64,000 nucleotides of DNA from Pseudomonas sp. StFLB209 (GTDB lineage: Bacteria > Pseudomonadota > Gammaproteobacteria > Pseudomonadales > Pseudomonadaceae): assembly GCF_000829415.1 (NCBI RefSeq), contig NZ_AP014637.1, positions 744,001 through 808,000 on the forward strand, read 5' to 3'. The notes beneath the pieces are model-generated. The model had not been told where the DNA came from and searched no databases. It saw nothing but the letters and a program-made list of their open reading frames with translations. Below, piece after piece: positions 16,529 to 28,231 of the stretch. Position numbers and translations under genes: made by a program. Positions within the stretch are counted from its first letter, which is position 1; each line of letters opens with the position of its first letter.

Positions 16529-17642
16529 GAGCCACCTCCCCGGCCGTGCGGCGGCCGGCCAGTTTCAGGCGTAACGGCTCCCAGTACATCAGCCCCACGC
16601 CGATCGCCAGAAACAGGGCGTGAACCCACCACATGCCCAGCGCCATGGGCAGCTTGCCCTTTTCAAGGGCGCCGCGAACGGCGATGAGTATCGTCAGGTA
16701 AGCCATGTACAGAAGAATCGCCGGCAAGAGTTTCAGGTAACGGCCCTGGCGCGGGTTGACCCGCGCCAGCGGCACCGCCATCAGGGTCACGATGAACACC
16801 AGGATCGGCAGCGAGATGCGCCAGTGCAGTTCGGCCTGGTAGCGCGGCGTGTCGTTGCCGAACAGCTCGCTGCTCGGGATCGCATCGCGTTCGGTGACTT
16901 CGGCACTGATTTCAGGCTTGGGCAGCATCGCACCATAGGTGTCGTACTGAATGGCCCGGTAATTGGCCTCGCCAGGGTTGCCGTCGTAGCGGTAGCCGTT
17001 CTCCAGCACCAGGAAGCGACTGCCGTCCGGGCGCACTTCCTGACGGCCCTTCTCGGCAACCAGTACGGTAATGCCCCGTTCCTCGCTCTTGTCGTCGGAC
17101 ATCCGCCGCTCGGAGATGAACACACCGCCCAACTGGGTGCGGTCTTCGGACAGCTCTTGGGTATAGGTGATGCGGGTGCCGTCGCGCAGGGCCTGGAAGC
17201 GGCCCGGCACCAGTGTGTCGAACTCGGTCAGGGCGTCCTGCTTGTTGATCAGCACGGCAAATTGCGAGGCACCCTGCGGTGCCAGGCTGAAGCTCAGCCA
17301 GGCCACCAGCAGCGCGACCAGCGTCGCCGGGCCCAGGGTAATCGCCAGCAGGCGTTGCTGGCTCATGCCGGTGGCCGCCAGCACGGTCATTTCGCTTTCC
17401 AGATACAGGCGTCCGTAGGCCAGCAGGATGCCCAGAAACAGGCCCAGCGGCAGAATCAACTGCAGAAACCCCGGCAGGCGAAAGCCCATGATCATGAACA
17501 GCACGCCAGGGTCCAATGCGCCGGAGGCAGCCTGGGCCAGGTACTTGATGAAGCGCCCGCTCATGATAATCACCAGCAGCACGGCGCTGACGGCGCTCAG
17601 CGTAACCAGCACTTCACGGGACAGATAACGAAAGACGATCAA
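16521..17642 (-). CDS. lptF: LPS export ABC transporter permease LptF
   Basis: A 373-residue partner of LptG with the same fold: about six transmembrane helices around a periplasmic domain. The N-terminus FRYLSREVLVTLSAVSAVLL is strongly conserved in Pseudomonas LptF. The open frame reaches an ATG at 17714, but the extra 24 residues are not family-like. The TTG at 17642 begins the conserved IVFRYLSRE and is preceded by GGAG at 8 nt, so I choose it. The operon with lptG is tight. The gene diverges from pepA, as in other pseudomonads. Confidence 0.95.
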   Translation of the reverse strand: MIVFRYLSREVLVTLSAVSAVLLVIIMSGRFIKYLAQAASGALDPGVLFMIMGFRLPGFLQLILPLGLFLGILLAYGRLYLESEMTVLAATGMSQQRLLAITLGPATLVALLVAWLSFSLAPQGASQFAVLINKQDALTEFDTLVPGRFQALRDGTRITYTQELSEDRTQLGGVFISERRMSDDKSEERGITVLVAEKGRQEVRPDGSRFLVLENGYRYDGNPGEANYRAIQYDTYGAMLPKPEISAEVTERDAIPSSELFGNDTPRYQAELHWRISLPILVFIVTLMAVPLARVNPRQGRYLKLLPAILLYMAYLTILIAVRGALEKGKLPMALGMWWVHALFLAIGVGLMYWEPLRLKLAGRRTAGEVAHG

Positions 17643-19444
<1,802 letters not shown>

Positions 19445-19504
19445 TCAACCTGCCGCGCCTGATGGGCCTGTATCAATGCGGGCGCGGCCGTTTGCGGAAC
19501 TGAC

Positions 19505-19933
19505 ATGCCCCAGATCGACTTCTATATTTTACCCAGCCCGGCCAGCGAGGCCCGGCTGGACTTTGCCTGCAAGCTCACGGAGAAGGCCTGGCGGCTTGGC
19601 CATCGGGTCTACCTGCATTGCAGCGACGCCGCCCAGCGCGATGATCTCGACGCGCGCCTGTGGCGCTTCAAGGGCGAAAGCTTCGTGCCCCACGGCGATG
19701 CCGAAACTGACCACCAGGCCCCCGTGGTTCTGGGCCTGGGCGATGCGGCGGGCGAGCATCGGGATCTGCTGATCAACCTCGATTTGCAGATCCCGGCATT
19801 TTTCAAGCAATTTGCCCGGGTTGCCGAGGTCGTAATCGAAGACCCGGCTGTTCGCCAGGCGGCGCGGACCTGTTTTCGCACCTACCGCGAACAGGGCTAT
19901 GCTCCGCAAGACCACCGACTACAGCGTCTTTGA
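19505..19933 (+). CDS. holC: DNA polymerase III chi subunit
   Basis: The 142-residue chi subunit links the clamp loader (through psi) to SSB at the replication fork. The N-terminus MPQIDFYIL and the central LHCSDAAQRDDLDARLWRFKGESFVPH fragment (shown by its core LWRFKGESFVPH) are characteristic of HolC. It has no signal peptide. The gene lies between pepA and a small hypothetical gene ahead of valS, the order found across Pseudomonas and, with pepA-holC-valS, in many gamma-proteobacteria. Confidence 0.95.
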   Translation: MPQIDFYILPSPASEARLDFACKLTEKAWRLGHRVYLHCSDAAQRDDLDARLWRFKGESFVPHGDAETDHQAPVVLGLGDAAGEHRDLLINLDLQIPAFFKQFARVAEVVIEDPAVRQAARTCFRTYREQGYAPQDHRLQRL

Positions 19934-19940
19934 GTAAACG

Positions 19941-20369
19941 ATGGATACTTCAAAAAAAGCTGAATCCGCGCATCTGCTGGACGATCTCGAATCGATCCGC
20001 AAGCTGCTCGGCGACGAGAACCTGCAACCGCCCCTGCTGACCGAAACGGTTCACTACGAAGAACAGATCCCGTTGCTGTTCGATGTGGTCGAAAGCCAGC
20101 CCCAGCCGCCGGTACACCTTGCCGACCCGGCTGACGCTGCCCCCGCACAACAGGCTACAGCAGCGCTGCCCGCCGCCGAAGCCCCCACCCACGACGTACC
20201 GCCCAGTGTCGACGCCCTGCTGCACCTGGACAGCGAGCTGCGCTCGGCCGCGCAATTGATCATGCAGGACGTCATCAGCGACTTCGCCCCGCATATCGAA
20301 ACCGAGATCAAGCGGCGTCTTGAAGCACGGCTGGAACGACTGCTGGCCAGCACCGGCAATAAAAACTGA
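19941..20369 (+). CDS. Conserved hypothetical protein between holC and valS
   Basis: A 142-residue acidic protein of unknown function. The N-terminal quarter (DLESIRKLLGDENLQPPLLTE) looks helical, residues 50-85 are a Pro/Ala/Gln-rich linker, and the C-terminal 45 residues (LRSAAQLIMQDVISDFAPHI then ETEIKRRLEARLERLL) are predicted amphipathic helices. There is no membrane segment. It starts 8 bp after holC, so the two are likely co-translated. The linker and position suggest a replication-linked accessory protein, but nothing in the sequence proves this. Confidence 0.75.
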   Translation: MDTSKKAESAHLLDDLESIRKLLGDENLQPPLLTETVHYEEQIPLLFDVVESQPQPPVHLADPADAAPAQQATAALPAAEAPTHDVPPSVDALLHLDSELRSAAQLIMQDVISDFAPHIETEIKRRLEARLERLLASTGNKN

Positions 20370-20502
20370 GCCCAGCAACCCATAGCGGCTGATTCAACCC
20401 AATCGCCGCTTTGGGCCTGGCGCTTGCCACTGGTGGCTTGCAGCTCCACCACAGGGGTATACTTGCCGGTTTCCGAATCAATGCCACAGGTTCCCGCCGC
20501 GC

Positions 20503-23349
20503 ATGGACAAGACTTACCAGCCGCACGCCATCGAAACTTCCTGGTACCAGACCTGGGAGTCCGAGAACTACTTCGCTCCGCAGGGCTCGGGTGACTCGTA
20601 CACCATCATGATCCCGCCGCCGAACGTGACCGGCAGCCTGCACATGGGCCATGGCTTCAATAACGCGATCATGGACGCGCTGATCCGTTTCCGCCGCATG
20701 CAGGGCCGCAACACCCTGTGGCAACCAGGCACCGATCACGCCGGTATCGCCACCCAGATGCTGGTCGAGCGTCGCCTTGAAGCCCAAGGCCTGAACCGCC
20801 ATGAACTGGGCCGCGAGAAATTCCTCGACAAGATCTGGGAATGGAAAGCCGAGTCCGGTGGCAACATCAGCCGCCAGATCCGCCGTCTGGGCTCTTCGGT
20901 GGACTGGTCCCGTGAGCGCTTCACCATGGACGACGGCATGTCGGCCGCCGTCCAGGAAGCCTTCGTGCGCCTCTACGAAGACGGCCTGATCTACCGTGGC
21001 AAACGCCTGGTGAACTGGGACACCAAGCTGCACACCGCGATTTCTGACCTGGAAGTGGAAAACCACGACGAGAAAGGTCACCTGTGGAACCTGCGTTACC
21101 CGCTGGCTGACGGCGCAAAAACCGCCGAAGGCAAAGACTACCTGGTGGTCGCCACGACGCGCCCGGAAACCATGCTGGGTGATTCGGCGGTGGCCGTTAA
21201 CCCGGCTGACGAACGCTACCAGGCATTGATCGGCAAGTTTGTCGAGCTGCCGCTGGTAGGTCGTCGCATTCCGATCATTGCCGATGACTATTGCGACCCC
21301 GAGTTCGGCACCGGCTGCGTCAAGATGACCCCGGCCCATGACTTCAACGACTATGAAGTCGGCAAGCGTCACAACCTGCCGCTGATCAACATCTTCGACA
21401 AGAACGCTGTGGTGCTGGCCAAGGCCCAGGTGTTCAACATCGATGGCAGCCTCAACGAGAGCCTGGACAGCACCCTGCCCACGCAATTCGCCGGCCTGGA
21501 CCGCTTCGAGGCACGCAAGCAGATCGTCGCCGCCTTCGACGCTGCCGGCCTGCTGGTCAGCGTCGATGACCACGCGCTGAAAGTGCCGAAAGGCGACCGC
21601 TCCGGCACCGTTATCGAGCCATGGCTGACCGACCAGTGGTACGTGTCGACCAAGCCTCTGGCCGAGCCTGCCATCGCCGCCGTCGAAGACGGCCGCATCC
21701 AGTTTGTGCCCAAGCAGTACGAGAACATGTACTTCTCCTGGATGCGCGACATCCAGGACTGGTGCATCAGCCGTCAGCTGTGGTGGGGTCACCGTATTCC
21801 GGCCTGGTACGACCAGTCCGGCAAGGTCTATGTCGGTCGCGACGAAGCCGAAGTGCGGGCCAAGAACAACCTGGGCGCCGACGTGGTTCTGAATCAGGAC
21901 AACGACGTGCTCGACACCTGGTTCAGTTCGGGTCTGTGGACCTTCTCCACCCTCGGCTGGCCAGAGAAGACCGAAGCGCTGAAGACCTTCCACTCCACCG
22001 ACGTGCTGGTCACCGGCTTCGATATCATCTTCTTCTGGGTTGCGCGGATGATCATGCTCACCATGCACCTGGTGAAAAATGACGACGGCACCGCTCAGGT
22101 TCCGTTCAAGACCGTCTACGTCCATGGTCTGGTACGCGATGGCCAGGGCCAGAAGATGTCCAAGTCCAAGGGCAACGTGCTTGACCCGCTGGACATCGTC
22201 GACGGCATCGACCTGGAAACCCTGGTGCAAAAACGCACCAGTGGCCTGATGCAGCCACAACTGGCCAAGAAGATCGAGAAGCAGACCCGTCAGGAGTTTG
22301 CCGAGGGCATCGCCAGCTACGGCACCGACGCCCTGCGCTTCACCTTCTGCTCGCTGGCCTCCACCGGCCGCGACATCAAGTTCGACATGGGCCGCGTCGA
22401 GGGCTATCGCAACTTCTGCAACAAGATCTGGAACGCTGCGCGATACGTGCTGGACAAGGGTGAAGACTGTGGCCAGAACGGCGAAGCCTACGAGCTGTCG
22501 CTGCCTGATCGCTGGATCATCTCCCAGTTGCAACGCACCGAAGCCGAAGTGACCCGCCAATTGGAGCAGTTCCGCTTCGACCTGGCCGCCCAGGCGCTGT
22601 ACGAGTTCATCTGGAACCAGTACTGCGACTGGTACCTGGAGCTGTCCAAGCCCGTGCTGTGGGACGAGAACGCATCGGTCGAGCGCCAGCGCGGCACCCG
22701 CCGCACGCTGGTGCGCGTCCTAGAAGTCGCCCTGCGCCTGGCCCATCCGTTCATGCCGTTCATCACCGAAGAAATCTGGCAGCGCCTGGCGCCGCTGGTC
22801 GGTGCCGAAGGCAAGACCATCATGCTCCAGCCATGGCCGGTGGCCAACGAGACCCGTATCGACGAGGCCGCCGAAGGCGACATCGAATGGCTCAAAGGCC
22901 TGATGCTGGCGGTGCGTAACATCCGTGGCGAAATGAACATCGGCCCTGGCAAGCCGCTGCAACTGTTCCTGGGCAACAGCAACGCTGAAGACGTGCGTCG
23001 CCTGCACGACAACGAGCACCTGCTCAAAAAGCTGGCCAAGCTCGAGTCGATCACCGTTCTGCAGCCCGGTGCCGAAGCGCCGCTGTCGGCCACCGGCCTG
23101 GTGGGCGAAATGCAGGTGCTGGTGCCAATGGCCGGGCTGATCGACAAAGGCGCCGAGCTGGCGCGGCTGGACAAGGAAATCCAGCGTCTGCAAGGCGAAG
23201 TGCAACGCGTGGGCGGTAAATTGTCCAACGCCGCCTTCGTCGACAAGGCCCCTGCCGACGTGATCGCCAAAGAGCGCGCCAAACTGGCCGAAGCCGAACA
23301 GGCTCTGGCCAAGCTGGCCGAACAGCACGCCCGTATCAGTAGCCTGTAA
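20503..23349 (+). CDS. valS: Valyl-tRNA synthetase
   Basis: This 948-residue class I synthetase charges tRNA-Val. The HIGH-type motif is [12 protein letters not shown] (about residues 42-53), and the second signature KMSKS is at 551-555. The editing (CP1) domain contains [11 protein letters not shown] tRNA anticodon-binding domain follows, and the last 65 residues form a coiled coil ([18 protein letters not shown]). Length and motifs are complete. A 133-bp gap separates it from the upstream gene, and a strong terminator follows. Confidence 0.98.
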   Translation: MDKTYQPHAIETSWYQTWESENYFAPQGSGDSYTIMIPPPNVTGSLHMGHGFNNAIMDALIRFRRMQGRNTLWQPGTDHAGIATQMLVERRLEAQGLNRHELGREKFLDKIWEWKAESGGNISRQIRRLGSSVDWSRERFTMDDGMSAAVQEAFVRLYEDGLIYRGKRLVNWDTKLHTAISDLEVENHDEKGHLWNLRYPLADGAKTAEGKDYLVVATTRPETMLGDSAVAVNPADERYQALIGKFVELPLVGRRIPIIADDYCDPEFGTGCVKMTPAHDFNDYEVGKRHNLPLINIFDKNAVVLAKAQVFNIDGSLNESLDSTLPTQFAGLDRFEARKQIVAAFDAAGLLVSVDDHALKVPKGDRSGTVIEPWLTDQWYVSTKPLAEPAIAAVEDGRIQFVPKQYENMYFSWMRDIQDWCISRQLWWGHRIPAWYDQSGKVYVGRDEAEVRAKNNLGADVVLNQDNDVLDTWFSSGLWTFSTLGWPEKTEALKTFHSTDVLVTGFDIIFFWVARMIMLTMHLVKNDDGTAQVPFKTVYVHGLVRDGQGQKMSKSKGNVLDPLDIVDGIDLETLVQKRTSGLMQPQLAKKIEKQTRQEFAEGIASYGTDALRFTFCSLASTGRDIKFDMGRVEGYRNFCNKIWNAARYVLDKGEDCGQNGEAYELSLPDRWIISQLQRTEAEVTRQLEQFRFDLAAQALYEFIWNQYCDWYLELSKPVLWDENASVERQRGTRRTLVRVLEVALRLAHPFMPFITEEIWQRLAPLVGAEGKTIMLQPWPVANETRIDEAAEGDIEWLKGLMLAVRNIRGEMNIGPGKPLQLFLGNSNAEDVRRLHDNEHLLKKLAKLESITVLQPGAEAPLSATGLVGEMQVLVPMAGLIDKGAELARLDKEIQRLQGEVQRVGGKLSNAAFVDKAPADVIAKERAKLAEAEQALAKLAEQHARISSL

Positions 23350-23364
23350 GGCCTTGATACACCG

Positions 23365-23393
23365 AGCCAGCCCGTTCACGGGCTGGCTTTTTT
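23365..23393 (+). terminator. Rho-independent terminator of valS
   Basis: AGCCAGCCCG (23365-23374) pairs with CGGGCTGGCT (23379-23388), TTCA loop, followed by a run of T to 23393. It starts 15 bp after the valS stop codon. Confidence 0.93.
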
Positions 23394-23410
23394 ATTCACT
23401 GCGCTGACGC

Positions 23411-23456
23411 ATTCGCGAGCACGTTCCCCCTTGTGGGAGCGAGCTTGCTCGCGAAT
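23411..23456. repeat. REP/REPIN element, GAGCTTGCTCGCGAA class
   Basis: GTGGGAGCGAGCTTGCTCGC begins a REP at 23433, preceded by an imperfect inverted partner starting ATTCGCGAGC (23411-23420), with outer arms ATTCGCGAGC/GCTCGCGAAT. This REP class is very common in the P. fluorescens/putida lineage. It lies between the valS terminator and rlmF; no RAYT gene is present in the window. Confidence 0.8.
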
Positions 23457-23482
23457 AGGCCAGACACCGCCGGACTCGCGCC

Positions 23483-24493
23483 ATGACCGACCGCATCAAG
23501 CCGCCACGCAAGAAACCGCAACGCCAGGCCAAACCCGCCGTCCCGCGGGAAAAGGCCACTCTGCACCCGCGCAACCGCCATCAAGGCCGTTACGACTTTG
23601 CGGCCCTGATCAAGAGCAGCCCGGAGCTGGCCGATTTCGTTATCCTCAACCCCTATGGCAAGCAAAGCATCGACTTTGCCAACCCGCAGGCGGTGCGGGT
23701 CTTCAACCGTGCCTTGCTCAAGGCCCAGTACCGGATCGCGCATTGGGACATCCCGGCCGATTACCTGTGCCCACCGATTCCCGGCCGGGCTGACTACCTG
23801 CATTTGCTGGCCGACCTGCTGGCCCGCAGCAATCAGGAGCAGATTCCACGCGGCGCAGCGATCAAGGTGCTGGACATCGGCACCGGCGCCAATTGCATCT
23901 ATCCACTGCTGGGCCATGCCGACTACGGCTGGCATTTCACCGGTTCGGAAATCGACCACACCGCCCTCGCCGCCGCGCAGACCATCGTCAAGGCCAACAA
24001 GCTGAGCAAGGCCATCGAGCTGCGTCAGCAAAGCGACCGCCAGCACATCCTCAGCGGCCTGCTGGGCGCCGATGAGCGCTTTGAGCTGAGCATGTGCAAC
24101 CCGCCGTTCCATTCGTCCCGTGAAGAGGCGACACGGGGCAGCCAGCGCAAATGGAAAGCCCTGGGCAAAGCCGACCCCAAGCGCAAGCTGCCGGTACTCA
24201 ATTTCGGTGGTCAAGCCCAGGAGTTGTGGTGTGAAGGCGGTGAGATCGCGTTCGTGACCCGCATGATCGACGAAAGCGCGCTGATCCCCGAACAGGTGCT
24301 GTGGTTCAGCACCCTGGTGTCCAAGGCCGCCAACCTGCCGCAGATCCAGCAACACCTGAAAAAGATCGGCGCCTTTGATGTGCAGGTGCTGGAGATGGGC
24401 CAGGGCCAGAAACAGAGCCGCTTCGTGGCCTGGACCTTTCATGACCTGCAAGAACAGGCCAAGTGGCGTGCCGAGCGCTGGCCAAAAGCCTGA
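23483..24493 (+). CDS. rlmF: 23S rRNA (adenine-1618-N6)-methyltransferase
   Basis: A 336-residue SAM-dependent enzyme that modifies A1618 of 23S rRNA. The Lys/Arg-rich N-terminus ([19 protein letters not shown]) is followed by [12 protein letters not shown], a marker of RlmF/YbiN. The SAM-binding motif is [16 protein letters not shown], and the amino-methyltransferase catalytic motif NPPF is at residues 206-209. It is convergent with hupN, from which a bidirectional terminator separates it. Confidence 0.95.
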   Translation: MTDRIKPPRKKPQRQAKPAVPREKATLHPRNRHQGRYDFAALIKSSPELADFVILNPYGKQSIDFANPQAVRVFNRALLKAQYRIAHWDIPADYLCPPIPGRADYLHLLADLLARSNQEQIPRGAAIKVLDIGTGANCIYPLLGHADYGWHFTGSEIDHTALAAAQTIVKANKLSKAIELRQQSDRQHILSGLLGADERFELSMCNPPFHSSREEATRGSQRKWKALGKADPKRKLPVLNFGGQAQELWCEGGEIAFVTRMIDESALIPEQVLWFSTLVSKAANLPQIQQHLKKIGAFDVQVLEMGQGQKQSRFVAWTFHDLQEQAKWRAERWPKA

Positions 24494-24504
24494 GTGTCAC
24501 ACAC

Positions 24505-24543
24505 AAAAAAGCCGTGGCTGGAGACCCAGTACACGGCTTTTTT
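24505..24543. terminator. Bidirectional terminator between rlmF and hupN
   Basis: AAAAAAGCCGTG (24505-24516) and CACGGCTTTTTT (24532-24543) form the stem. CTGG and CCAG inside the loop can pair further. The A and T tracts on either side let it serve both convergent genes. Confidence 0.92.
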
Positions 24544-24558
24544 GTTGCAAGCGGATGC

Positions 24559-24840
24559 TTACTTGTTGATCGCGTCGCTCAGCACTTTGGCTGGTACGAA
24601 CTTGACAACTTTCTTGGCAGCGATTTCGATGGCAGCGCCAGTCGAAGGGTTGCGGCCGGTGCGAGCTGGACGCTCGCTGACTTTCAGCTTGCCGATACCT
24701 GGAAGGGTAATTTCAGCACCGTTTTCCAGTTGATCAGCAACGATCTGGCCCAACTGCTCGAGAGCGTTACGCGCAGTGGTCTTAGGCGCGTCGATAGCGT
24801 CTGCGATATCGGCGATCAACTGGTCTTTGGTAAGAGCCAT
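24559..24840 (-). CDS. hupN: HU-family nucleoid protein HupN
   Basis: A 93-residue histone-like DNA-bending protein. The HU signature runs through LPGIGKLKVSERPARTGRNP, with the conserved Arg-Pro-containing arm. The N-terminus MALTKDQLIADIADAIDAPK differs from HupA and HupB of Pseudomonas and matches the third HU paralogue, HupN, which in P. putida lies in the same place between rlmF and yejK. The open frame extends upstream to 24963, but the ATG at 24840 opens the HU fold and is preceded by AGGGAAGGAACAC. Confidence 0.93.
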   Translation of the reverse strand: MALTKDQLIADIADAIDAPKTTARNALEQLGQIVADQLENGAEITLPGIGKLKVSERPARTGRNPSTGAAIEIAAKKVVKFVPAKVLSDAINK

Positions 24841-25191
24841 GTAGTGTTCCTTCCCTATAAAATTCATATGGATTGCAGAGTGCGACGTCGGCCATTGGCA
24901 GCCACGATCAATCGAGAAATGTAGATACTGAAACCTGAAATTGGTTCGCCAGCACGCACACAAACTGCATGCCTGACGCGCTGAAGTGCGCAGGACGGCG
25001 CAAAACTAGCACAGAGCCAAGCAAATATCCGCCTCTGACTTTCCTTTTGGTCAGGTTTTGCGGGCTTTTAAGGCAAAAATAAGTAAAAAAATCTTTGCTG
25101 GCTGAAAAACCACCACAGTCGGCCATTTTCAGCAGCCCTGCGTTACACTTGCGCGCCTGAGCGTTTTTCATTTTTTTCAGCCGAGACTTCC
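24841..25191. promoter_or_regulatory. Divergent promoter region between hupN and yejK
   Basis: About 350 bp, AT-rich for this genome in its right half (A/T tracts around 25070-25095 and 25168-25177). No credible gene. It should hold the promoters for both nucleoid-protein genes; intrinsic curvature from the phased A tracts is plausible. Specific boxes are not assigned. Confidence 0.5.
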
Positions 25192-26193
25192 ATGCCGATC
25201 CGTCATTGCATCGTCCATTTGATCGACAAGAAACCTGACGGCAGCCCCGCAGTCCTGCATGCCCGCGACTCGGAGCTGGCCGAATCGATGGCCATCGAAA
25301 ACCTGCTCGCCGACCTCAATGAAAGCTACAACGCCAAGCAGGGTAAAGCCTGGGGGCTGTTCCATGGCGAGTCAGGAGCCTATCCGTTCAGTGGCTGGCT
25401 GCAAGAGTATCTGGCCGGCAGCAAGGACTTCACCGGGTTCTCGCGCATTGCGGTCGAGCACCTGCAGAAGCTGATGGAGGAATCCAACCTGTCGACCGGC
25501 GGCCACGTGCTGTTCGCCCATTATCAACAAGGCATGACCGAGTACCTGGCCATCGCCCTGCTGCATCACAGCGAAGGTGTAGCGGTCAATGACTCCCTGG
25601 ACGTCACCCCGTCGCGGCATCTGGACCTGAGCCAGTTGCACCTGGCGGCGCGGATCAACATTTCCGAGTGGCAGAACAACAAGCAGTCCAAGCAGTACAT
25701 TTCGTTCATCAAAGGCAAGAATGGCAAGAAGGTTTCGGAATACTTCCGCGACTTCATCGGCTGCCAGGAAGGTGTCGACGGCCCCGGCGAAACCCGGACC
25801 CTGCTCAAGGCGTTCAGCGATTTTGTCGAAAGCGAAGACCTGCCCGAAGAAGCCACCCGCGAGAAAACCAAGGCGCTGGTTGACTACGCCAGCAGCCAGA
25901 GCAAACTCGGCGAGCCGATCGGCCTGCAAGAGCTGTCAGAGCTGATCGACGAAGAACGCCCCAAAGCGTTCTACGACCATATCCGCAACAAGGACTACGG
26001 CTTGTCGCCAGAGATTCCGGCCGATAAACGGACCCTGAATCAGTTCCGTCGGTTCACCGGCCGCGCCGAAGGCCTGTCGATCAGCTTCGAGGCTCACCTG
26101 CTGGGCGATCGTATCGAGTATGACGAAGACGCCGGCACGCTGATCATCAAGGGTCTGCCAACCCAGTTGACCGACCAGTTGAAGCGCCGCTGA
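25192..26193 (+). CDS. yejK: Nucleoid-associated protein YejK/NdpA
   Basis: A 333-residue member of the 37-kDa nucleoid-associated protein family (NA37). The start [17 protein letters not shown] is typical, as are [18 protein letters not shown] and the C-terminal [18 protein letters not shown]. coli YejK is found on the nucleoid and interacts with topoisomerases; its exact task is uncertain. It diverges from hupN, so two nucleoid-protein genes share one regulatory region. A membrane-anchored glutaredoxin gene follows after only 4 bp. Confidence 0.93.
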   Translation: MPIRHCIVHLIDKKPDGSPAVLHARDSELAESMAIENLLADLNESYNAKQGKAWGLFHGESGAYPFSGWLQEYLAGSKDFTGFSRIAVEHLQKLMEESNLSTGGHVLFAHYQQGMTEYLAIALLHHSEGVAVNDSLDVTPSRHLDLSQLHLAARINISEWQNNKQSKQYISFIKGKNGKKVSEYFRDFIGCQEGVDGPGETRTLLKAFSDFVESEDLPEEATREKTKALVDYASSQSKLGEPIGLQELSELIDEERPKAFYDHIRNKDYGLSPEIPADKRTLNQFRRFTGRAEGLSISFEAHLLGDRIEYDEDAGTLIIKGLPTQLTDQLKRR

Positions 26194-26197
26194 GCCC

Positions 26198-26548
26198 ATG
26201 CTGCAACGCACCCTCAAGAAAGTTGCGCTGATCCTGCTGGTGGTGGTGATCTACCAGAACTGGGGCAAGATCGAACACTTCGTCAACCCGCCGGCAGCCA
26301 GCGACGCACAACGCTACAGCCAGGCCAGGGTGGTGATGTACTCGACCCCCTGGTGCGGCTACTGCAAACAGGCGCGGCGCTTTCTCGACAGCCAGGGTAT
26401 TGCCTTCAAGGAATACGATATCGAGAGTTCGGCAGAAGGCCGCGCGGCTTATCAGGCGCTCGGTGGCCGGGGTATTCCGATGCTGGATGTGAACGGCACC
26501 CTGCTCCGGGATTTTGCCCCGGAGCAGATTCAGAAGGCGCTGAAATAA
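26198..26548 (+). CDS. Membrane-anchored glutaredoxin-like protein
   Basis: A 116-residue protein with one N-terminal transmembrane helix (about residues 9-20, VALILLVVVIYQ), a short linker, and a glutaredoxin fold from about residue 44. The dithiol active site is TPWCGYCKQARRF. The cis-proline segment GGRGIPMLDVNG follows. A Grx tethered to the inner membrane could reduce disulfides on either face; the C-terminal domain orientation is not decided by the sequence. It starts 4 bp after yejK, which implies co-transcription and translational coupling. The pairing with a nucleoid protein has no obvious explanation. Confidence 0.85.
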   Translation: MLQRTLKKVALILLVVVIYQNWGKIEHFVNPPAASDAQRYSQARVVMYSTPWCGYCKQARRFLDSQGIAFKEYDIESSAEGRAAYQALGGRGIPMLDVNGTLLRDFAPEQIQKALK

Positions 26549-26627
26549 CGCTGTACACGCTTCGTGTTACGAGCGTGCTTTCGAACAATGGAAAAACCTT
26601 TGCCGCGGTTGTCTGGACTGCGGGTTT

Positions 26628-26690
26628 CGCCCCGACGGGCGACCCCATTTTGTGCTTGGCAACGTGCCCCGGGCAAAATGGGGGAAAACC
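26628..26690. repeat. Dispersed double-hairpin repeat (second full copy)
   Basis: GGTTTCGCCCCGACGGGCG followed by CCCCATTTTG (26643-26652) and its perfect partner CAAAATGGGG (26674-26683), then GAAAACC. This is the same layout as 1586-1632. Here it is directly followed by the 195-bp structured repeat. Together they fill the 397-bp gap 26549-26945, in which no gene is credible. Confidence 0.6.
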
Positions 26691-26705
26691 GCTTGCTCTT
26701 GGCTT

Positions 26706-26900
26706 GGGTCCGCCCTGCGGGCGAACTTCCCTCTGTCCGGCATCGATTCGGGGGCCGGCGCGATGGGCGTCCCTGCCCAGCGCACCTGCTCCTTGTATCA
26801 AGAGCAGCGACTTCCCTGCCGGTTTCTCCCCCGAATCGACGCCTACCCTCGGCCTGCCCCCAAGTCGCGATTCGCGGCGTCTGTGCTATCTCGGTTCGAA
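26706..26900 (+). repeat. 195-bp structured dispersed repeat, copy A
   Basis: About 195 bp match the segment 60583-60776 at roughly 90 percent identity by eye, in the same orientation. Both carry 16-bp arms, GGCATCGATTCGGGGG (26739-26754) and CCCCCGAATCGACGCC (26828-26843), which pair at 15 of 16 positions over a 73-nt loop. The loop itself is GC-rich with further short stems. No conserved ORF spans both copies. It is not one of the REP families in this window. It may be a non-autonomous element or an RNA gene; function unknown. Confidence 0.8.
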
Positions 26901-26945
26901 GATCAAAATCAAAATCAACGGCAACCGAGCGGCGATGAACGCCGG

Positions 26946-27878
26946 TCAGCGTTTCTCGATCCTGAAGCCCAGACGCGGAAAGTGTACGTGTACGATCCCG
27001 GCGCGTTCATCTTCGCGGCGCAGAATCAGCTCTTCATGGCCGCTGAACACCAGCTCGCCCTCCACCGCATCAACGCCGTAATCAATGGCCCCAATCGCTA
27101 CGCGATCACCGACAGCCCAGCCATTGGGGTCGGTGAAGCGTTCTGCCGGCACACTAATTGGGGTGGTATTACGAGCCACTTCGATAGCCTCTTGCGCGGT
27201 CATGGCGGTCAGCGTGCCGTGGCCGAAGCCTTCAACGCGCTTGAGCCAGGCCAATACGTTCGGGTAATCGTCCACCGCCGCCGCGGTCAACGGCGTCTGA
27301 CGCAGGAACCACAGCGGGTGAGCCGCCGCGAAGTCGGCAATCGACGGTTCACCACACAGAAAGTCGCCACTGCGCTGCAATTGTTGCTCCAGCCGCCCCA
27401 TGATAACCGGCCACTGATGCCTGGCCTGCTCCAGCGGCAGACGCGACGCCGTGCCACCGGCAAACAACCCCACACGATCAGCCTTGAATGCCTCCACCGC
27501 TGCGGCCGGCAATCTGGCAAAGCGCTCGGCCAAGACCTCAGGCTGGAACACCTGGGCGACCGCGTGCTGGAACAAGGTGGCATCAGCCCAGGCGGCCAGC
27601 CCGGCACCGCTAAACTCGTGACCAATGGGAAACAACGCAGGCGTGGCTTTTTCCTGCTCAAGACGCCGGGCGATCAGTGCCGTATCGCAATAGATATCAG
27701 CACCCACTTGCAGCACCGGGGTCTTGCGGTAACCGCCTGTCAAAGCGGTCAGGTCAGGTTTGGGCATGACCGGGGGAATGAACACCGAACGCCATGAAAG
27801 CCCCTTGAAGCCCAGCATCAGGCGAGCCTTTTCGGCAAATGGCGAGGCGGGGTAATGGTGCAGGATCAATTCAGACAT
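26946..27878 (-). CDS. Glutathione S-transferase family protein
   Basis: A 310-residue protein with an N-terminal thioredoxin-fold GST domain (about 1-80, LILHHYPASPFAEKARLML then GGYRKTPVLQVG with the cis-Pro) and an alpha-helical C-terminal GST domain (about 90-225). About 75 extra residues at the C-terminus (WAVGDRVAIGAIDYGVDAV and beyond) look like a small beta domain not found in ordinary GSTs of about 220 residues. Substrate unknown. The gene is monocistronic-looking and on the opposite strand to yejK-grx. Confidence 0.85.
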   Translation of the reverse strand: MSELILHHYPASPFAEKARLMLGFKGLSWRSVFIPPVMPKPDLTALTGGYRKTPVLQVGADIYCDTALIARRLEQEKATPALFPIGHEFSGAGLAAWADATLFQHAVAQVFQPEVLAERFARLPAAAVEAFKADRVGLFAGGTASRLPLEQARHQWPVIMGRLEQQLQRSGDFLCGEPSIADFAAAHPLWFLRQTPLTAAAVDDYPNVLAWLKRVEGFGHGTLTAMTAQEAIEVARNTTPISVPAERFTDPNGWAVGDRVAIGAIDYGVDAVEGELVFSGHEELILRREDERAGIVHVHFPRLGFRIEKR

Positions 27879-27928
27879 GGTCGCGTCTCTAGATTGGCGA
27901 GCACACAGCTTAGTAGCTCGCGCAACAA

Positions 27929-28231
27929 TCAGCCCAGTGCCTGAACGGGCAATTGCCAGTCCGATCGAGCCAAAGCCTCTTTGGCACTCTTGCGCAGTTT
28001 CTTGATCAGCCGTTCCTGGCGCAGCGCTTCGCCCTTGCTCGGCCAGGACTCGACATAGGCCAGCGCCAGCGCCGGGCTGGAGTGGAAAAAACGCGCGCCC
28101 TTGCCACTCTGATGCTGAATGAAACGACGCTGTGGATCATCGCTGATACCGCAGTACAACGAGCCATTGGCGGCACGGACCAGATAGACAAACCAGGGCT
28201 TGGCCACCGGTGCAGCGAGCGGCTCAGGCAT
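27929..28231 (-). CDS. GIY-YIG domain protein (UPF0213/YhbQ type)
   Basis: A 100-residue single-domain protein. The GIY-YIG motif appears as [16 protein letters not shown], with the conserved Arg in [11 protein letters not shown] and the later KARF/Glu positions ([19 protein letters not shown]). The family are candidate structure-specific nucleases; YhbQ-like members are poorly characterised. The open frame extends upstream to 28525, but the ATG at 28231 begins the family-length protein and overlaps the stop of the upstream NTF2-like gene by 8 bp, which suggests coupling. Confidence 0.85.
   Translation of the reverse strand: MPEPLAAPVAKPWFVYLVRAANGSLYCGISDDPQRRFIQHQSGKGARFFHSSPALALAYVESWPSKGEALRQERLIKKLRKSAKEALARSDWQLPVQALG

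Noticed and set aside
26353..27797. Overlapping open frames running from the glutaredoxin gene through the 26.6-26.9 kb repeats into the GST gene
   Set aside because: They change frame relative to real genes, cross two non-coding repeats, and the frames in copies A and B of the repeat do not give the same protein.
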